A stretch of 64,000 bases of DNA from assembly GCF_016741875.1 (NCBI RefSeq), contig NZ_JAERRF010000005.1:186001-250000 (forward strand), written 5' to 3'. The notes under the pieces are model-generated. The model was not told the origin of the DNA, searched no databases, and saw nothing but the letters and a program-made list of their open reading frames with translations. This DNA comes from Streptomyces coffeae (GTDB lineage: Bacteria > Actinomycetota > Actinomycetes > Streptomycetales > Streptomycetaceae). Both the position numbers and the translations under genes were made by a program. Shown here piece after piece: positions 24,837 to 34,776 of this stretch (within the stretch, counting starts at the first letter, position 1; each line of letters starts with the position of its first letter).

Positions 24837-25634
24837 GTGGCCGGACCGACGACCGCCAAGAGCGGTACCCGACGGACGTCGTCGTCCGGCCCGCTCCCGA
24901 GCGTTTTCCCTGCGCGCCGCAGGCCGCGGCTGCCCCGCCGCCGCACCCTGCTGGTGATCGTGGTGACCCTGACCCTGCTGGCCGCCGCGGGCGTCTGGGT
25001 GTTCTACGGCTCGAGCTGGCTGCGTGCCGAGCGGGTGACGGTCACCGGCACCCGGGAGCTCACCGCCGGCGAGGTCCGCGAGGCCGCGGACGTATCCCCG
25101 GACACCCCGCTGGTGAGTGTGGATACCGCCGGGATCGAACGCCGCTTGCGGGACCGGCTGCCGCGGATAGCGAAAGTGACGGTATCCCGGTCATGGCCGC
25201 ACACCATCAGTCTGGATGTGACGGAACGCAAGGCCGAAGCGATTGTCCAAGAGGGCGGGAAGTTCCGCGAAGTGGACGCTCACGGCGTACGGTTCGCGAC
25301 CTCGGTCAAGCGTCCGAAGGGTGTTCCGCTGCTGGAAATGGAGCCGGACCGGTCGCCGAGTTCACGCCATTTCGGCGCCGCCAGACTGCGCCGGGAGGCG
25401 GTCCGCGTGGTCACCCAACTCCCCACGGCGGTCCGCCGGGAGGCCCGTTCCCTCCGGGTCCGCTCGTACGACTCGATCACACTGGTCCTCACCCGTGGGC
25501 GTACGGTCGCCTGGGGCAGCGGGGAGCGCGGGACGGCGAAGGCGCGGACCCTCACCGCGCTCATGAAAGCGCGGCCGGACGCGGACCACTTCGACGTCAG
25601 TGCGCCGAGCGCCCCCGCGGTGTCTCGCAGTTGA
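24837..25634 (+). CDS. ftsQ: Cell division protein FtsQ
   Basis: A 265-aa bitopic divisome protein. A basic, Ser/Arg-rich cytoplasmic N-terminus is followed by a transmembrane helix (about 40-60, TLLVIVVTLTLLAAAGVWVF), a POTRA domain beginning LRAERVTVTGTRELT, and the FtsQ/DivIB domain. It links FtsL/DivIC to the rest of the septal complex. GTG 24837 lies 13 bp after the murG stop, with AAGG about eight bases upstream. The following gap before ftsZ is the main regulatory region of the cluster. Confidence 0.93.
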   Translation: MAGPTTAKSGTRRTSSSGPLPSVFPARRRPRLPRRRTLLVIVVTLTLLAAAGVWVFYGSSWLRAERVTVTGTRELTAGEVREAADVSPDTPLVSVDTAGIERRLRDRLPRIAKVTVSRSWPHTISLDVTERKAEAIVQEGGKFREVDAHGVRFATSVKRPKGVPLLEMEPDRSPSSRHFGAARLRREAVRVVTQLPTAVRREARSLRVRSYDSITLVLTRGRTVAWGSGERGTAKARTLTALMKARPDADHFDVSAPSAPAVSRS

Positions 25635-25910
25635 CGTGATAGACCCTGGCCAGCACCCTGGTTGGCTTGCCCACTGGGTGATCACATAGGGTGAAAAGAA
25701 AAGCGGGAGGTTCGGCGTGTTCATTGAACGCGCGCCACTTGTCGACTTAGTGTCCTGTTCCGAAGAGTCCGGGAAACAGAGGCACTGGTAACCCTAAACT
25801 TCAGCGTTAGGGTTGGGGTCGGCAATCGGAACCGTCCCATTCGGCATCAGTCGGCGCACCGCGACAACAGCGGGGTGGCGACACGTAACTCGAGGCGAGA
25901 GGCCTTCGAC
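25635..25910 (+). promoter_or_regulatory. ftsQ-ftsZ intergenic promoter region with perfect inverted repeat
   Basis: A 276-bp region, AT-richer than its surroundings. In Streptomyces this interval holds several ftsZ promoters, at least one induced at sporulation (family knowledge). Visible here are TAGGGT at 25687-25692, a -10-like element, and a perfect inverted repeat AACCCTAA (25790-25797) and TTAGGGTT (25807-25814) with a 9-nt spacer, about 97 bp before the ftsZ start. Individual promoter starts cannot be fixed from sequence. Confidence 0.65.
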
Positions 25911-27137
<1,227 letters not shown>

Positions 27138-27177
27138 GCCCGGTGAGATGGCTCCACGGCGACCCTGAGATCCAGCA

Positions 27178-27909
27178 GTGATAGCGCAACAGCACGACGC
27201 GAGCGGCGCGCACTTCGCCTTCACCGACCGGTGGGGCGGGGTGAGCGCCGCTCCGTATGACGAGCTCAATCTCGGCGGCGCGGTCGGCGACGCCCCCCAG
27301 GCCGTACGCGCCAACCGCGAGCTGGCCGCCAAGGCGCTGGACCTGGACCCGGCCGCGGTGGTCTGGATGAACCAGGTGCACGGCCGGGACGTCGCGGTGG
27401 TCGATGGCCCATGGACCGGCGACGAGATCCCCGCGGTGGACGCCGTAGTGACGACGCGTCGGGGGCTGGCTCTGGCCGTTCTCACCGCCGACTGCACCCC
27501 GGTGCTGCTCGCCGATCCGGTGGCAGGCGTGGCCGGGGCCGCCCACGCCGGACGGCCGGGCCTGGTCGCCGGGGTGGTCCCGGCGGTGGTCGAGGCGATG
27601 ACGGCGCGGGGCGCCGACCCCGCCCGGATCATCGCCCGCACCGGCCCCTCGGTGTGCGGACGCTGCTACGAGGTGCCCGCGGCGATGCGCGCCGAGGTCG
27701 CGGAGACGGTTCCCGAGGCATGGGCCGAGACCGGCTGGGGCACCCCGGCGGTCGATGTGGCCGCGGGTGTACGGGCCCAACTCGCCCGATCCGGCGTCGA
27801 GATGGATGGACAATCTCACATCTGCACGCTGGAATCGGCGGACCACTTCTCCTACCGGCGCGAGCGCACCACCGGGAGGCTCGCGAGCTATGTGTGGTTG
27901 GACGGCTGA
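27178..27909 (+). CDS. pgeF: Polyphenol oxidase / purine nucleoside phosphorylase-like (YlmD, YfiH family)
   Basis: A 243-aa DUF152/YfiH protein. Metal-binding His and Cys residues appear in NQVHGRDV, TADCTPVLL and GAAHAGRPG. Family members act on purine nucleosides, and E. coli PgeF corrects misincorporated residues in peptidoglycan precursors, which fits a place directly after ftsZ. GTG 27178 starts 41 bp downstream of ftsZ. The usual AHAGWRG motif reads AHAGRPG here, as I recall for other actinobacterial members. Confidence 0.85.
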   Translation: MIAQQHDASGAHFAFTDRWGGVSAAPYDELNLGGAVGDAPQAVRANRELAAKALDLDPAAVVWMNQVHGRDVAVVDGPWTGDEIPAVDAVVTTRRGLALAVLTADCTPVLLADPVAGVAGAAHAGRPGLVAGVVPAVVEAMTARGADPARIIARTGPSVCGRCYEVPAAMRAEVAETVPEAWAETGWGTPAVDVAAGVRAQLARSGVEMDGQSHICTLESADHFSYRRERTTGRLASYVWLDG

Positions 27910-27912
27910 GCT

Positions 27913-28632
27913 GTGACGGATCGCGAGACGGAACTGGCCGCGAACCTGGCCCAGGTGGAGGAACGTATCTCCGCGGCCTGCGCCGCCGCCGGTCGCAAGC
28001 GCGAAGAGGTGACCCTGATCGTGGTCACCAAGACGTACCCGGCCGGCGACGTCCGTTTGCTGGCGGAACTGGGCGTACGGCATGTCGCCGAGAACCGCGA
28101 CCAGGAGGCGGGGCCCAAAGCAGCCGAATGCGCGGATCTGCCGTTGATCTGGCACTTTGTGGGGCAATTGCAGACCAATAAGGTACGTTCCGTCTCCAGT
28201 TATGCCGATGTGGTGCAATCTGTCGATCGCAAGCGATTGGTCGACGCTCTCTCCGGAGCGGCGGTGCGTGCCGCCCGGGAGATGGGCGTCCTGCTTCAGG
28301 TCGCCCTCGACGTGGACTCCGGTGAGCGGGGATCGCGGGGAGGGGTCGGACCGGACGGAGTGGAGTCGCTGGCCGAGTCCGTGATCGCGGCCGAAGGGCT
28401 GCGGCTGGACGGTCTGATGACCGTCGCGCCGCTGGCCGGCCCTTACGCGGGGCGGCCGCGGGCGGCGTTCGACCGGCTGATGGAAATCTCATCCCGCCTG
28501 CGCGCCGCCCATCCGGCTGCGAACATGGTCTCCGCGGGAATGAGCTCGGACCTGGAGGAAGCGGTGGCGGCGGGAGCGACACATGTGCGCGTCGGCACCG
28601 CGGTACTCGGAGTCCGACCCCCGCTCCGGTAA
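27913..28632 (+). CDS. YggS family pyridoxal phosphate-binding protein (YlmE)
   Basis: A 239-aa PLP homeostasis protein. The PLP lysine is in VTKTYP, followed by AENRDQEAGPK, and the phosphate-binding C-terminus contains SAGMSSDLEEAVAAGATHVRVGT. It is not a racemase but buffers PLP and influences amino-acid pools. GTG 27913 lies 3 bp after the pgeF stop, so the two are coupled. In actinobacteria this gene sits reproducibly between ylmD and sepF. Confidence 0.92.
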   Translation: MTDRETELAANLAQVEERISAACAAAGRKREEVTLIVVTKTYPAGDVRLLAELGVRHVAENRDQEAGPKAAECADLPLIWHFVGQLQTNKVRSVSSYADVVQSVDRKRLVDALSGAAVRAAREMGVLLQVALDVDSGERGSRGGVGPDGVESLAESVIAAEGLRLDGLMTVAPLAGPYAGRPRAAFDRLMEISSRLRAAHPAANMVSAGMSSDLEEAVAAGATHVRVGTAVLGVRPPLR

Positions 28633-28755
28633 CGTCGCGAAGAAGTCGGACCACAGCAGAAAATATGGTCATTCCCGTCAAAAGGCGGGCGGGCCACGTG
28701 GATCCATGGCATCCGGTGGCGGAGCCGATCCACCACAGAGCGGAGGACGCAGAGA

Positions 28756-29370
28756 ATGGCCGGCGCGATGCGCAAGATGGCGGTCTACCTCGGCCTCGTG
28801 GAGGACGATGGGTACGACGGCCGGGGGTTCGACCCCGATGACGATTTCGAGCCCGAGCCGGAGCCCGAACGGGACCGTCGGCGGCACCAGGTGGTGGAGA
28901 CCGAACCTCGCCCGGAAAGGGGCGAATCTGTGCGAGTCGTCCATCCCCCCGCACAGCGTGAACCCGCTCCGCTCGCGGTGGAAACCGGACGACCCGCGCG
29001 AATCGCACCCGTGGCGTCCATCACACCTGAACGTCAGAACTTGGAGAAGAACGCACCGGTGATCATGCCCAAGGTCGTGTCCGAGCGGGAGCCCTACCGC
29101 ATCACCACGCTGCACCCGCGGACCTACAACGAGGCCCGTACCATCGGGGAACACTTCCGTGAGGGCACTCCGGTGATCATGAATCTGACGGAGATGGACG
29201 ACACGGATGCGAAGCGACTTGTCGACTTTGCCGCCGGACTCGTGTTCGGTCTCCATGGGAGCATTGAGCGGGTGACGCAGAAGGTGTTCCTGTTGTCTCC
29301 TGCTAACGTCGATGTCACGGCGGAGGACAAGGCCCGTATCGCAGAGGGCGGATTCTTCAACCAGAGCTGA
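28756..29370 (+). CDS. sepF: Cell division protein SepF
   Basis: A 204-aa FtsZ membrane anchor. It has an N-terminal amphipathic helix ([14 protein letters not shown]), an acidic disordered linker (about 18-100), and the compact SepF domain (about 105-195, with [16 protein letters not shown] and [19 protein letters not shown]). It binds the FtsZ C-terminal peptide and tethers it to the membrane. ATG 28756 is preceded by GGAGGACGCAGAG. The 123-bp gap after ylmE may hold its own promoter. Confidence 0.95.
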   Translation: MAGAMRKMAVYLGLVEDDGYDGRGFDPDDDFEPEPEPERDRRRHQVVETEPRPERGESVRVVHPPAQREPAPLAVETGRPARIAPVASITPERQNLEKNAPVIMPKVVSEREPYRITTLHPRTYNEARTIGEHFREGTPVIMNLTEMDDTDAKRLVDFAAGLVFGLHGSIERVTQKVFLLSPANVDVTAEDKARIAEGGFFNQS

Positions 29371-29444
29371 GACGCAACACGGCAACATCGAGTCATCTTC
29401 GGGCCGCGAGGCCCAGTACGACACAGGGGAGAGGGACGCGCGGG

Positions 29445-29741
29445 ATGGGCATCGCACTACAGGTGGTCTACATCGCGCTGTACTGCTTCCTGATCGTGCT
29501 GATCTTCCGGCTGGTGATGGACTACGTCTTCCAGTTCGCACGCTCGTGGCAACCCGGTCGGGCGATGGTGGTCATCCTCGAGGCCACCTACACTGTGACC
29601 GATCCGCCACTCAAGCTCTTGCGGCGGTTTATTCCACCGCTGCGTCTCGGGGGTGTGGCGCTCGACCTGTCCTTCTTCGTGCTGATGATCATCGTCTGGA
29701 TCCTGATCACCGTCGTGAGCAATTTTGCGAGCAGCGTGTGA
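29445..29741 (+). CDS. YggT/YlmG family membrane protein
   Basis: A 98-aa protein with two hydrophobic helices (about 8-30 and 68-92) around the conserved segment TDPPLKLLRRFIPPLRLGG typical of YggT/YlmG. It is thought to help place division or osmotic-stress components in the membrane; its function is poorly defined. ATG 29445, with GGGGAGAGGGA upstream. Order sepF-ylmG-divIVA is conserved in Gram-positives. Confidence 0.92.
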   Translation: MGIALQVVYIALYCFLIVLIFRLVMDYVFQFARSWQPGRAMVVILEATYTVTDPPLKLLRRFIPPLRLGGVALDLSFFVLMIIVWILITVVSNFASSV

Positions 29742-29790
29742 ACGATACGGTCTTGCCGATTGCCGACGACTACGTTGAGGTGAAGTAGAG

Positions 29791-30975
29791 ATGCCGTTGA
29801 CCCCCGAGGACGTGCGGAACAAGCAGTTCACGACCGTCCGCCTCCGAGAAGGCTATGACGAGGACGAGGTCGATGCCTTCCTCGATGAGGTCGAAGCCGA
29901 ACTGACCCGGCTGTTGCGGGAGAACGAGGACCTGCGCGCCAAGCTGGCGGCCGCCACCAGGGCCGCCGCGCAGAGCCAGCAGCAACAAGGCATGCGCAAG
30001 CCTCCCGAACAGCAGGAGAGGCCGGGGGCACCTGTCCCCGCCGCCATATCCGGACCGCAGCCGGTGCCGCCCGGCCAGCAGCAGATGGGTGGCCCGCCCC
30101 AACTTCCGGGTGGTGCCCCGCAGCTGCCGGCCGGCCCGATGGGCCAGAACGGCCCCGGACCGATGCAGCAGGGCGGACCCGGTCCGATGCAGCAGGGCGG
30201 ACCTGGTCCGATGCAGCAGGGCGGACCCGGTCCGATGGGTCAGAACGGTCCCATGGGCCCCGGCGGCCCCATGGGTGGCCCGATGGGCGGTCCCGGTGGT
30301 CCCGGCGGCCCCCAGCTGCCGCAGCCGGGTCAGGGCCCGGGCGGCGACAGCGCCGCGCGGGTGCTCTCGCTCGCGCAGCAGACCGCCGACCAGGCGATCG
30401 CGGAGGCCCGTTCCGAGGCCAACAAGATCGTCGGCGAGGCCCGTAGCCGCGCCGAGGGCCTGGAGCGGGACGCCCGCGCCAAGGCCGACGCCCTGGAGCG
30501 GGACGCGCAGGAGAAGCACCGTGTGGCGATGGGCTCCCTGGAGTCCGCTCGAGCCACGCTGGAGCGCAAGGTCGAGGACCTGCGCGGCTTCGAGCGCGAG
30601 TACCGCACGCGGCTGAAGTCGTACCTGGAGAGCCAGCTGCGCCAGCTGGAGAACCAGGCCGATGACTCGCTGGCCCCGCCGCGCACCCCGGCGACCGCCT
30701 CGCTGCCGCCGTCCCCCTCGATGAGCGGCTCCATGGCCTCGGCCGGTGCCGGCACGATGGGCGGCCACACCATGGGCGGCAACACGATGGGCGGCAACCA
30801 GCCCATGGGCGGCGGTCACGGGCAGAACGGCGGCGGTCCGTCCTACGGCGGCCAGCAGCAGATGTCGCCCGCGATGACCCAGCCGATGGCACCGGTGCGG
30901 CCGCAGAGTCCGCAGCCGATGCAGCAGGCGCCCAGCCCGATGCGGGGCTTCCTCATCGACGAGGACGACAACTGA
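29791..30975 (+). CDS. divIVA: Polar growth determinant DivIVA
   Basis: A 394-aa DivIVA. The N-terminal lipid-binding domain (PLTPEDVRNKQFTTVRLREGYDEDEVDAFLDE, read as a block over residues 2-33) leads into a first coiled coil. A long Pro/Gly/Met/Gln-rich linker (about 75-190) is followed by a second coiled coil (about 190-300) and a Gly/Met-rich tail ending in an acidic DEDDN. It assembles at negatively curved membranes at hyphal tips and recruits wall synthesis. The linker contains four 24-bp repeats. ATG 29791 has GGTGAAGTAGAG upstream. Confidence 0.96.
   Translation: MPLTPEDVRNKQFTTVRLREGYDEDEVDAFLDEVEAELTRLLRENEDLRAKLAAATRAAAQSQQQQGMRKPPEQQERPGAPVPAAISGPQPVPPGQQQMGGPPQLPGGAPQLPAGPMGQNGPGPMQQGGPGPMQQGGPGPMQQGGPGPMGQNGPMGPGGPMGGPMGGPGGPGGPQLPQPGQGPGGDSAARVLSLAQQTADQAIAEARSEANKIVGEARSRAEGLERDARAKADALERDAQEKHRVAMGSLESARATLERKVEDLRGFEREYRTRLKSYLESQLRQLENQADDSLAPPRTPATASLPPSPSMSGSMASAGAGTMGGHTMGGNTMGGNQPMGGGHGQNGGGPSYGGQQQMSPAMTQPMAPVRPQSPQPMQQAPSPMRGFLIDEDDN
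30151..30246 (+). repeat. Four 24-bp repeats in the DivIVA linker
   Basis: Units at 30151, 30175, 30199 and 30223, each about GGACCCGGTCCGATGCAGCA plus GGGC, encoding GPGPMQQG. The middle two are nearly identical and the last diverges to GPGPMGQN. In-frame, so expected to vary in copy number without breaking the protein. Confidence 0.9.
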
Positions 30976-31016
30976 CGCTGCGCGCGTCCAGCGCGTCACC
31001 GTCTCGGCAATCACAG

Positions 31017-31054
31017 GGGCCGGGCCCCGGGAGGATCCTCCCGGGGCCCGGCCC
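31017..31054 (+). terminator. Perfect 38-bp palindrome after divIVA
   Basis: Two perfect 19-bp arms meeting at GAGGATCCTC, starting about 42 nt after the divIVA stop. It would fold to a very stable hairpin and probably ends the dcw transcript. There is no U-tract. It lies only 34 bp upstream of the next start codon. Confidence 0.8.
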
Positions 31055-31087
31055 TTGCCGTGTTGGACCCGCTGCTGGCCTGCGGTC

Positions 31088-31516
31088 ATGCCGCCCGGAT
31101 ACCAGCAGGCCGACCCCTCCACCCCGGAGCGGTGGCGGCGCCTCGCCGACCAGGTGTGCACCCATCTCGCCGCGGCGGGGCTGCCGGTGATACCGGAGAT
31201 GGACTTCCGCGTCAGCGCCGGGGCGCAGGTGGACATCGACCCGGGTGGCGACAGCGCCGGCGGGGTCTATGTGGGATGGCGGGCCCACCCCTGGCTGTGG
31301 TCCGCGTTCGTGGACGGCGCACGGCAGCAGCATCCGCAGGAGACCCTGGCACGGCATCTGTCCGGGCTGGGCGAAGCCATGAGGGACGCCATCGACCGGA
31401 TCCTCACCACCGGGGGTTTCACCGTGGGCCCCAGCCCCAACGACCTTGCGCAGCACCTGTTGTATGTGAGCGCGGGGCCGGACCAGCCGCTGGCCGAGCG
31501 GCTCGGCCTCGACTAA
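31088..31516 (+). CDS. Hypothetical protein between divIVA and ileS
   Basis: A 142-aa soluble protein of no family I recognise. Composition and codon use look like a real gene, with ordered segments such as MDFRVSAGAQVDIDPGGD and VYVGWRAHPWLWSAFVDGA and no signal peptide or transmembrane helix. ATG 31088 (MPPGYQQ) has no clear ribosome-binding site, and an alternative upstream start lies in the divIVA terminator region, so the start is uncertain. It sits alone, with a hairpin on each side, and faces ileS. Confidence 0.6.
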   Translation: MPPGYQQADPSTPERWRRLADQVCTHLAAAGLPVIPEMDFRVSAGAQVDIDPGGDSAGGVYVGWRAHPWLWSAFVDGARQQHPQETLARHLSGLGEAMRDAIDRILTTGGFTVGPSPNDLAQHLLYVSAGPDQPLAERLGLD

Positions 31517-31519
31517 GCG

Positions 31520-31541
31520 CTCCGCGGGAAGTGCCGCGGAG
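31520..31541 (+). terminator. Hairpin after the 142-aa gene
   Basis: CTCCGCGG and CCGCGGAG pair over a 6-nt loop directly after the TAA stop at 31514-31516. Confidence 0.6.
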
Positions 31542-31611
31542 TGCCGTCATGCGTCCGCGGCTGCGTCGTGGCTGGTCGCGCCCACGCGGCGGAGCCGCAC
31601 ATCGACACAGC

Positions 31612-31633
31612 CCCGCGCCCCTTCGGGTGCGGG
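31612..31633 (-). terminator. Hairpin after ileS
   Basis: A nine-pair stem (31612-31620 with 31625-31633, one G-U) closed by a short CTTC loop, next to the ileS stop codon on the minus strand. It may stop both converging transcripts. Confidence 0.55.
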
Positions 31634-31637
31634 AGCG

Positions 31638-34600
31638 TTACGCCTTGCGGAGGCGGAACGTCAGCCCGAGCGGCTCGTCGGTGAAGGGCTCGCCGTAGCC
31701 GGAGTCGCCCTCGCCCGAGGCGAAGTCCGTGGCGAGGACCTCGTCAGCGATCAGACCCGCGTGGTCGGTGAGCGCCCGGCGGAGCTCCTCGTCCGCCGAC
31801 TCCCAGCGCAGCGCGATCCGGTCGGCCACATCGAGACCGCTGTTCTTGCGGGCCTCCTGGATCATCCGGATGGCGTCGCGAGCCAGCCCGGCGCGGCGCA
31901 GCTCGGGAGTGATCTCCAGATCGAGGGCGACCGTGGCGCCCGCGTCGGAGGCCACCGACCAGCCCTCGCGCGGGGTTTCGGTGATGATCACCTCGTCCGG
32001 GGAGAGGGCGACCGTCTCACCGTCCACCACCACCGAGGCCGTGCCCTCGCGCAGGGCCACCGACAGCGCCGCCGCGTCCGCGTCGGCAATGGCCTTGGCG
32101 ACCGGCTGGGTGCCCTTGCCGAAGCGCTTGCCCAGCGCACGGAAGTTCGCCTTCGCCGTGGTGTCCACCAGTGAGCCGCCGACCTCGCTCAGCGAGGCGA
32201 GGGAGGAGACGTTCAGCTCCTCCTCGATCTGGGCCCGCAGTTCGGTGGAGAGCTGCTCGAAGCCGGACGCCGCGACCAGTGCGCGGGACAGCGGCTGGCG
32301 GGTCTTCACCCCGGACTCGGCCCGGGTCGCCCGGCCCAGCTCGACCAGTCGCCGGACCAGCGTCATCTGGCCCGACAGCGTGGGGTCGATCATGGCCTGG
32401 TCGGCCTCCGGCCAGCTCGCCAGGTGGACGGACTCCGGGGCCTCCGGGGCCACCGGCACCACCAGGTCCTGCCAGACCCGTTCGGTGATGAAGGGCACCA
32501 GCGGGGCCATCAGCCGGGTGACCGTCTCGATGACCTCGTGGAGGGTGCGCAGCGCGGCGGCGTCGCCCTGCCAGAAGCGGCGGCGCGAGCGGCGCACGTA
32601 CCAGTTGGACAGGTCGTCCACGAACGACGACAGCAGCTTTCCGGCGCGCTGGGTGTCGTACGCCTCCATGGCCTGGGTGACCCGCTCGGTCAGGGTGCCC
32701 AGCTCGCCCAGCAGCCAGCGGTCGAGCAGCGGGCGGTCGGCCGGGGCCGGGTCGTCCGCGCCGGGCGCCCAGTTGGAGGTGCGGGCGTACAGGGCCTGGA
32801 AGGCGACCGTGTTCCAGTAGGTCAGCAGCGTCTTGCGGACGACCTCCTGGATGGTGCCGTGGCCCACCCGGCGGGCGGCCCAGGGCGAGCCGCCCGCGGC
32901 CATGAACCAGCGGACCGCGTCGGCGCCGTGCTGGTCCATGAGCGGGATCGGCTGGAGGATGTTGCCCAGGTGCTTGGACATCTTCCGACCGTCCTCGGCC
33001 AGGATGTGACCGAGGCAGACCACGTTTTCGTACGAGGACTTATCGAAGACCAGGGTGCCGACCGCCATCAGCGTGTAGAACCAGCCGCGGGTCTGGTCGA
33101 TGGCCTCGGAGATGAACTGCGCCGGGTAGCGCTTCTCGAACAGCTCCTTGTTGCGGTACGGGTAGCCCCACTGCGCGAAGGGCATCGACCCCGAGTCGTA
33201 CCAGGCGTCGATCACCTCGGGGACGCGCTCGGCGGTGAGCGAGCAGCCCTCCGCGGTGCAGGTGAAGGTGATCTCGTCGATGAACGGACGGTGCGGGTCC
33301 AGTCCGGACTGGTCGCTGCCGGTCAGCTCGGAGAGCTCGGCGAGCGAGCCCACACAGGTGAGGTGGTCCTCGGCGCAGCGCCAGATGGGCAGCGGGGTGC
33401 CCCAGTAGCGGTTGCGGGACAGCGCCCAGTCGATGTTGTTATTCAGCCAGTCACCGAAACGACCGTGTTTGACCGATTCGGGATACCAGTTGGTCCGCTC
33501 GTTCTCCCGCAGCAGCGCGTCCTTGACCGCGGTGGTGCGGATGTACCAGGACGGCTGGGGATAGTAGATCAGCGGGGTGTGGCAGCGCCAGCAGTGCGGG
33601 TAGCTGTGCTCGTACGCCAGGTGCTTGAACAGCAGCCCGCGCGCCTCCAGATCGGCCACCAGCCTCTCGTCGGCCTTCTTGAAGAACTGGCCGCCGACCA
33701 GGTCCAGCTCCTCCTCGAAGGTGCCGTCCGCGCGGACCGGGTTCACCACGGGCAGCCCGTAGGCGCGGCAGGTCTTGAAGTCGTCCTCACCATAGGGGGC
33801 CTGGTGGACCAGGCCGGTGCCGTCCTCCGTGGTGACGTAGTCGGCGTTGACGACGAAGTGCGCTCCGGGGATCTCCACCAGCTCGAAGGGGCGCTGGTAC
33901 GTCCAGCGCTCCATCTCCGCGCCGGTGAAGGTCTGGCCCGTGGTCCGCCACCCCTCGCCGAGCGCCTTTTCGACCAGCGCCTCGGCGACGACCAGCTTCT
34001 CCGTGCCGTCCGTGGCGACCACATAGGTCACCTCGGGGTGGGCGGCCACCGCGAAGTTGGCCACCAGGGAGAAGGGCGTGGTCGTCCAGGCGAGCAGTGC
34101 CGCCTCGCCCGCCAGGGGGCCGGAGGTCAGCGGGAAGCGGACGTAGACCGAGGGGTCCACGATGTTCTCGTAGCCCTGCGCCAGCTCATGGTCGGACAGA
34201 CCGGTGCCGCAGCGCGGGCACCAGGGGGCGACGCGGTGGTCCTGGACCAGCAGCCCCTTGGAGAAGATCTCCTTGAGCGACCACCACACCGACTCGACGT
34301 ACTCGGGGTCCATCGTGCGGTACGCGTCGTCCAGGTCCACCCAGTAGCCCATGCGCTGGGTCAGCTCGGCGAAGGCGTCGGTGTGCCGGGTCACCGACTC
34401 CCGGCACTTGGCGTTGAACTCGGCGATGCCGAACGCCTCGATGTCCTTCTTGCCGTTGAACCCCATCTCCTTCTCGACCGCGAGCTCCACCGGCAGACCG
34501 TGGCAGTCCCAGCCCGCCTTGCGGCCGACGTGGTAGCCGCGCATGGTGCGGAAGCGCGGGAAGACGTCCTTGAAGACGCGGGCCTCGATGTGGTGGGCGC

Positions 34601-34769
34601 CCGGCATGCCGTTGGCAGTGGGCGGGCCCTCGTAGAAGACCCACTCCGGCCGGCCCTCGGACTGCTCGAGGGTGCGGGCGAAGATCTTGTTCTCCCGCCA
34701 GAAGTCGAGCACGGCGTGCTCGAGGGCGGGCAGGTCGACCTGGGCGGGCACCTGGCGGTACAGCGTCAT
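31638..34769 (-). CDS. ileS: Isoleucyl-tRNA synthetase
   Basis: A 1043-aa class I synthetase charging tRNA-Ile. The HIGH motif appears as GAHH in NGMPGAHHIEARVFKD and the KMSKS motif as KMSKHLGN. A CP1 editing domain lies between them, and zinc-ligand-like Cys residues occur in CPRCGTG and CWRCHTP. Length and the HH variant suggest the long, eukaryote-like IleS type seen in actinobacteria, which often gives mupirocin tolerance (inference). ATG 34769 was chosen for its GGAGG at nine bases; the frame stays open further upstream through the T-box. Confidence 0.95.
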   Translation of the reverse strand: MTLYRQVPAQVDLPALEHAVLDFWRENKIFARTLEQSEGRPEWVFYEGPPTANGMPGAHHIEARVFKDVFPRFRTMRGYHVGRKAGWDCHGLPVELAVEKEMGFNGKKDIEAFGIAEFNAKCRESVTRHTDAFAELTQRMGYWVDLDDAYRTMDPEYVESVWWSLKEIFSKGLLVQDHRVAPWCPRCGTGLSDHELAQGYENIVDPSVYVRFPLTSGPLAGEAALLAWTTTPFSLVANFAVAAHPEVTYVVATDGTEKLVVAEALVEKALGEGWRTTGQTFTGAEMERWTYQRPFELVEIPGAHFVVNADYVTTEDGTGLVHQAPYGEDDFKTCRAYGLPVVNPVRADGTFEEELDLVGGQFFKKADERLVADLEARGLLFKHLAYEHSYPHCWRCHTPLIYYPQPSWYIRTTAVKDALLRENERTNWYPESVKHGRFGDWLNNNIDWALSRNRYWGTPLPIWRCAEDHLTCVGSLAELSELTGSDQSGLDPHRPFIDEITFTCTAEGCSLTAERVPEVIDAWYDSGSMPFAQWGYPYRNKELFEKRYPAQFISEAIDQTRGWFYTLMAVGTLVFDKSSYENVVCLGHILAEDGRKMSKHLGNILQPIPLMDQHGADAVRWFMAAGGSPWAARRVGHGTIQEVVRKTLLTYWNTVAFQALYARTSNWAPGADDPAPADRPLLDRWLLGELGTLTERVTQAMEAYDTQRAGKLLSSFVDDLSNWYVRRSRRRFWQGDAAALRTLHEVIETVTRLMAPLVPFITERVWQDLVVPVAPEAPESVHLASWPEADQAMIDPTLSGQMTLVRRLVELGRATRAESGVKTRQPLSRALVAASGFEQLSTELRAQIEEELNVSSLASLSEVGGSLVDTTAKANFRALGKRFGKGTQPVAKAIADADAAALSVALREGTASVVVDGETVALSPDEVIITETPREGWSVASDAGATVALDLEITPELRRAGLARDAIRMIQEARKNSGLDVADRIALRWESADEELRRALTDHAGLIADEVLATDFASGEGDSGYGEPFTDEPLGLTFRLRKA

Positions 34770-34776
34770 CGGGAAT

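Noticed and set aside
30151..30246. Regular repeats in divIVA considered as a CRISPR array
   Set aside because: Units are contiguous without spacers, in frame, and encode a peptide repeat. No cas genes are present.
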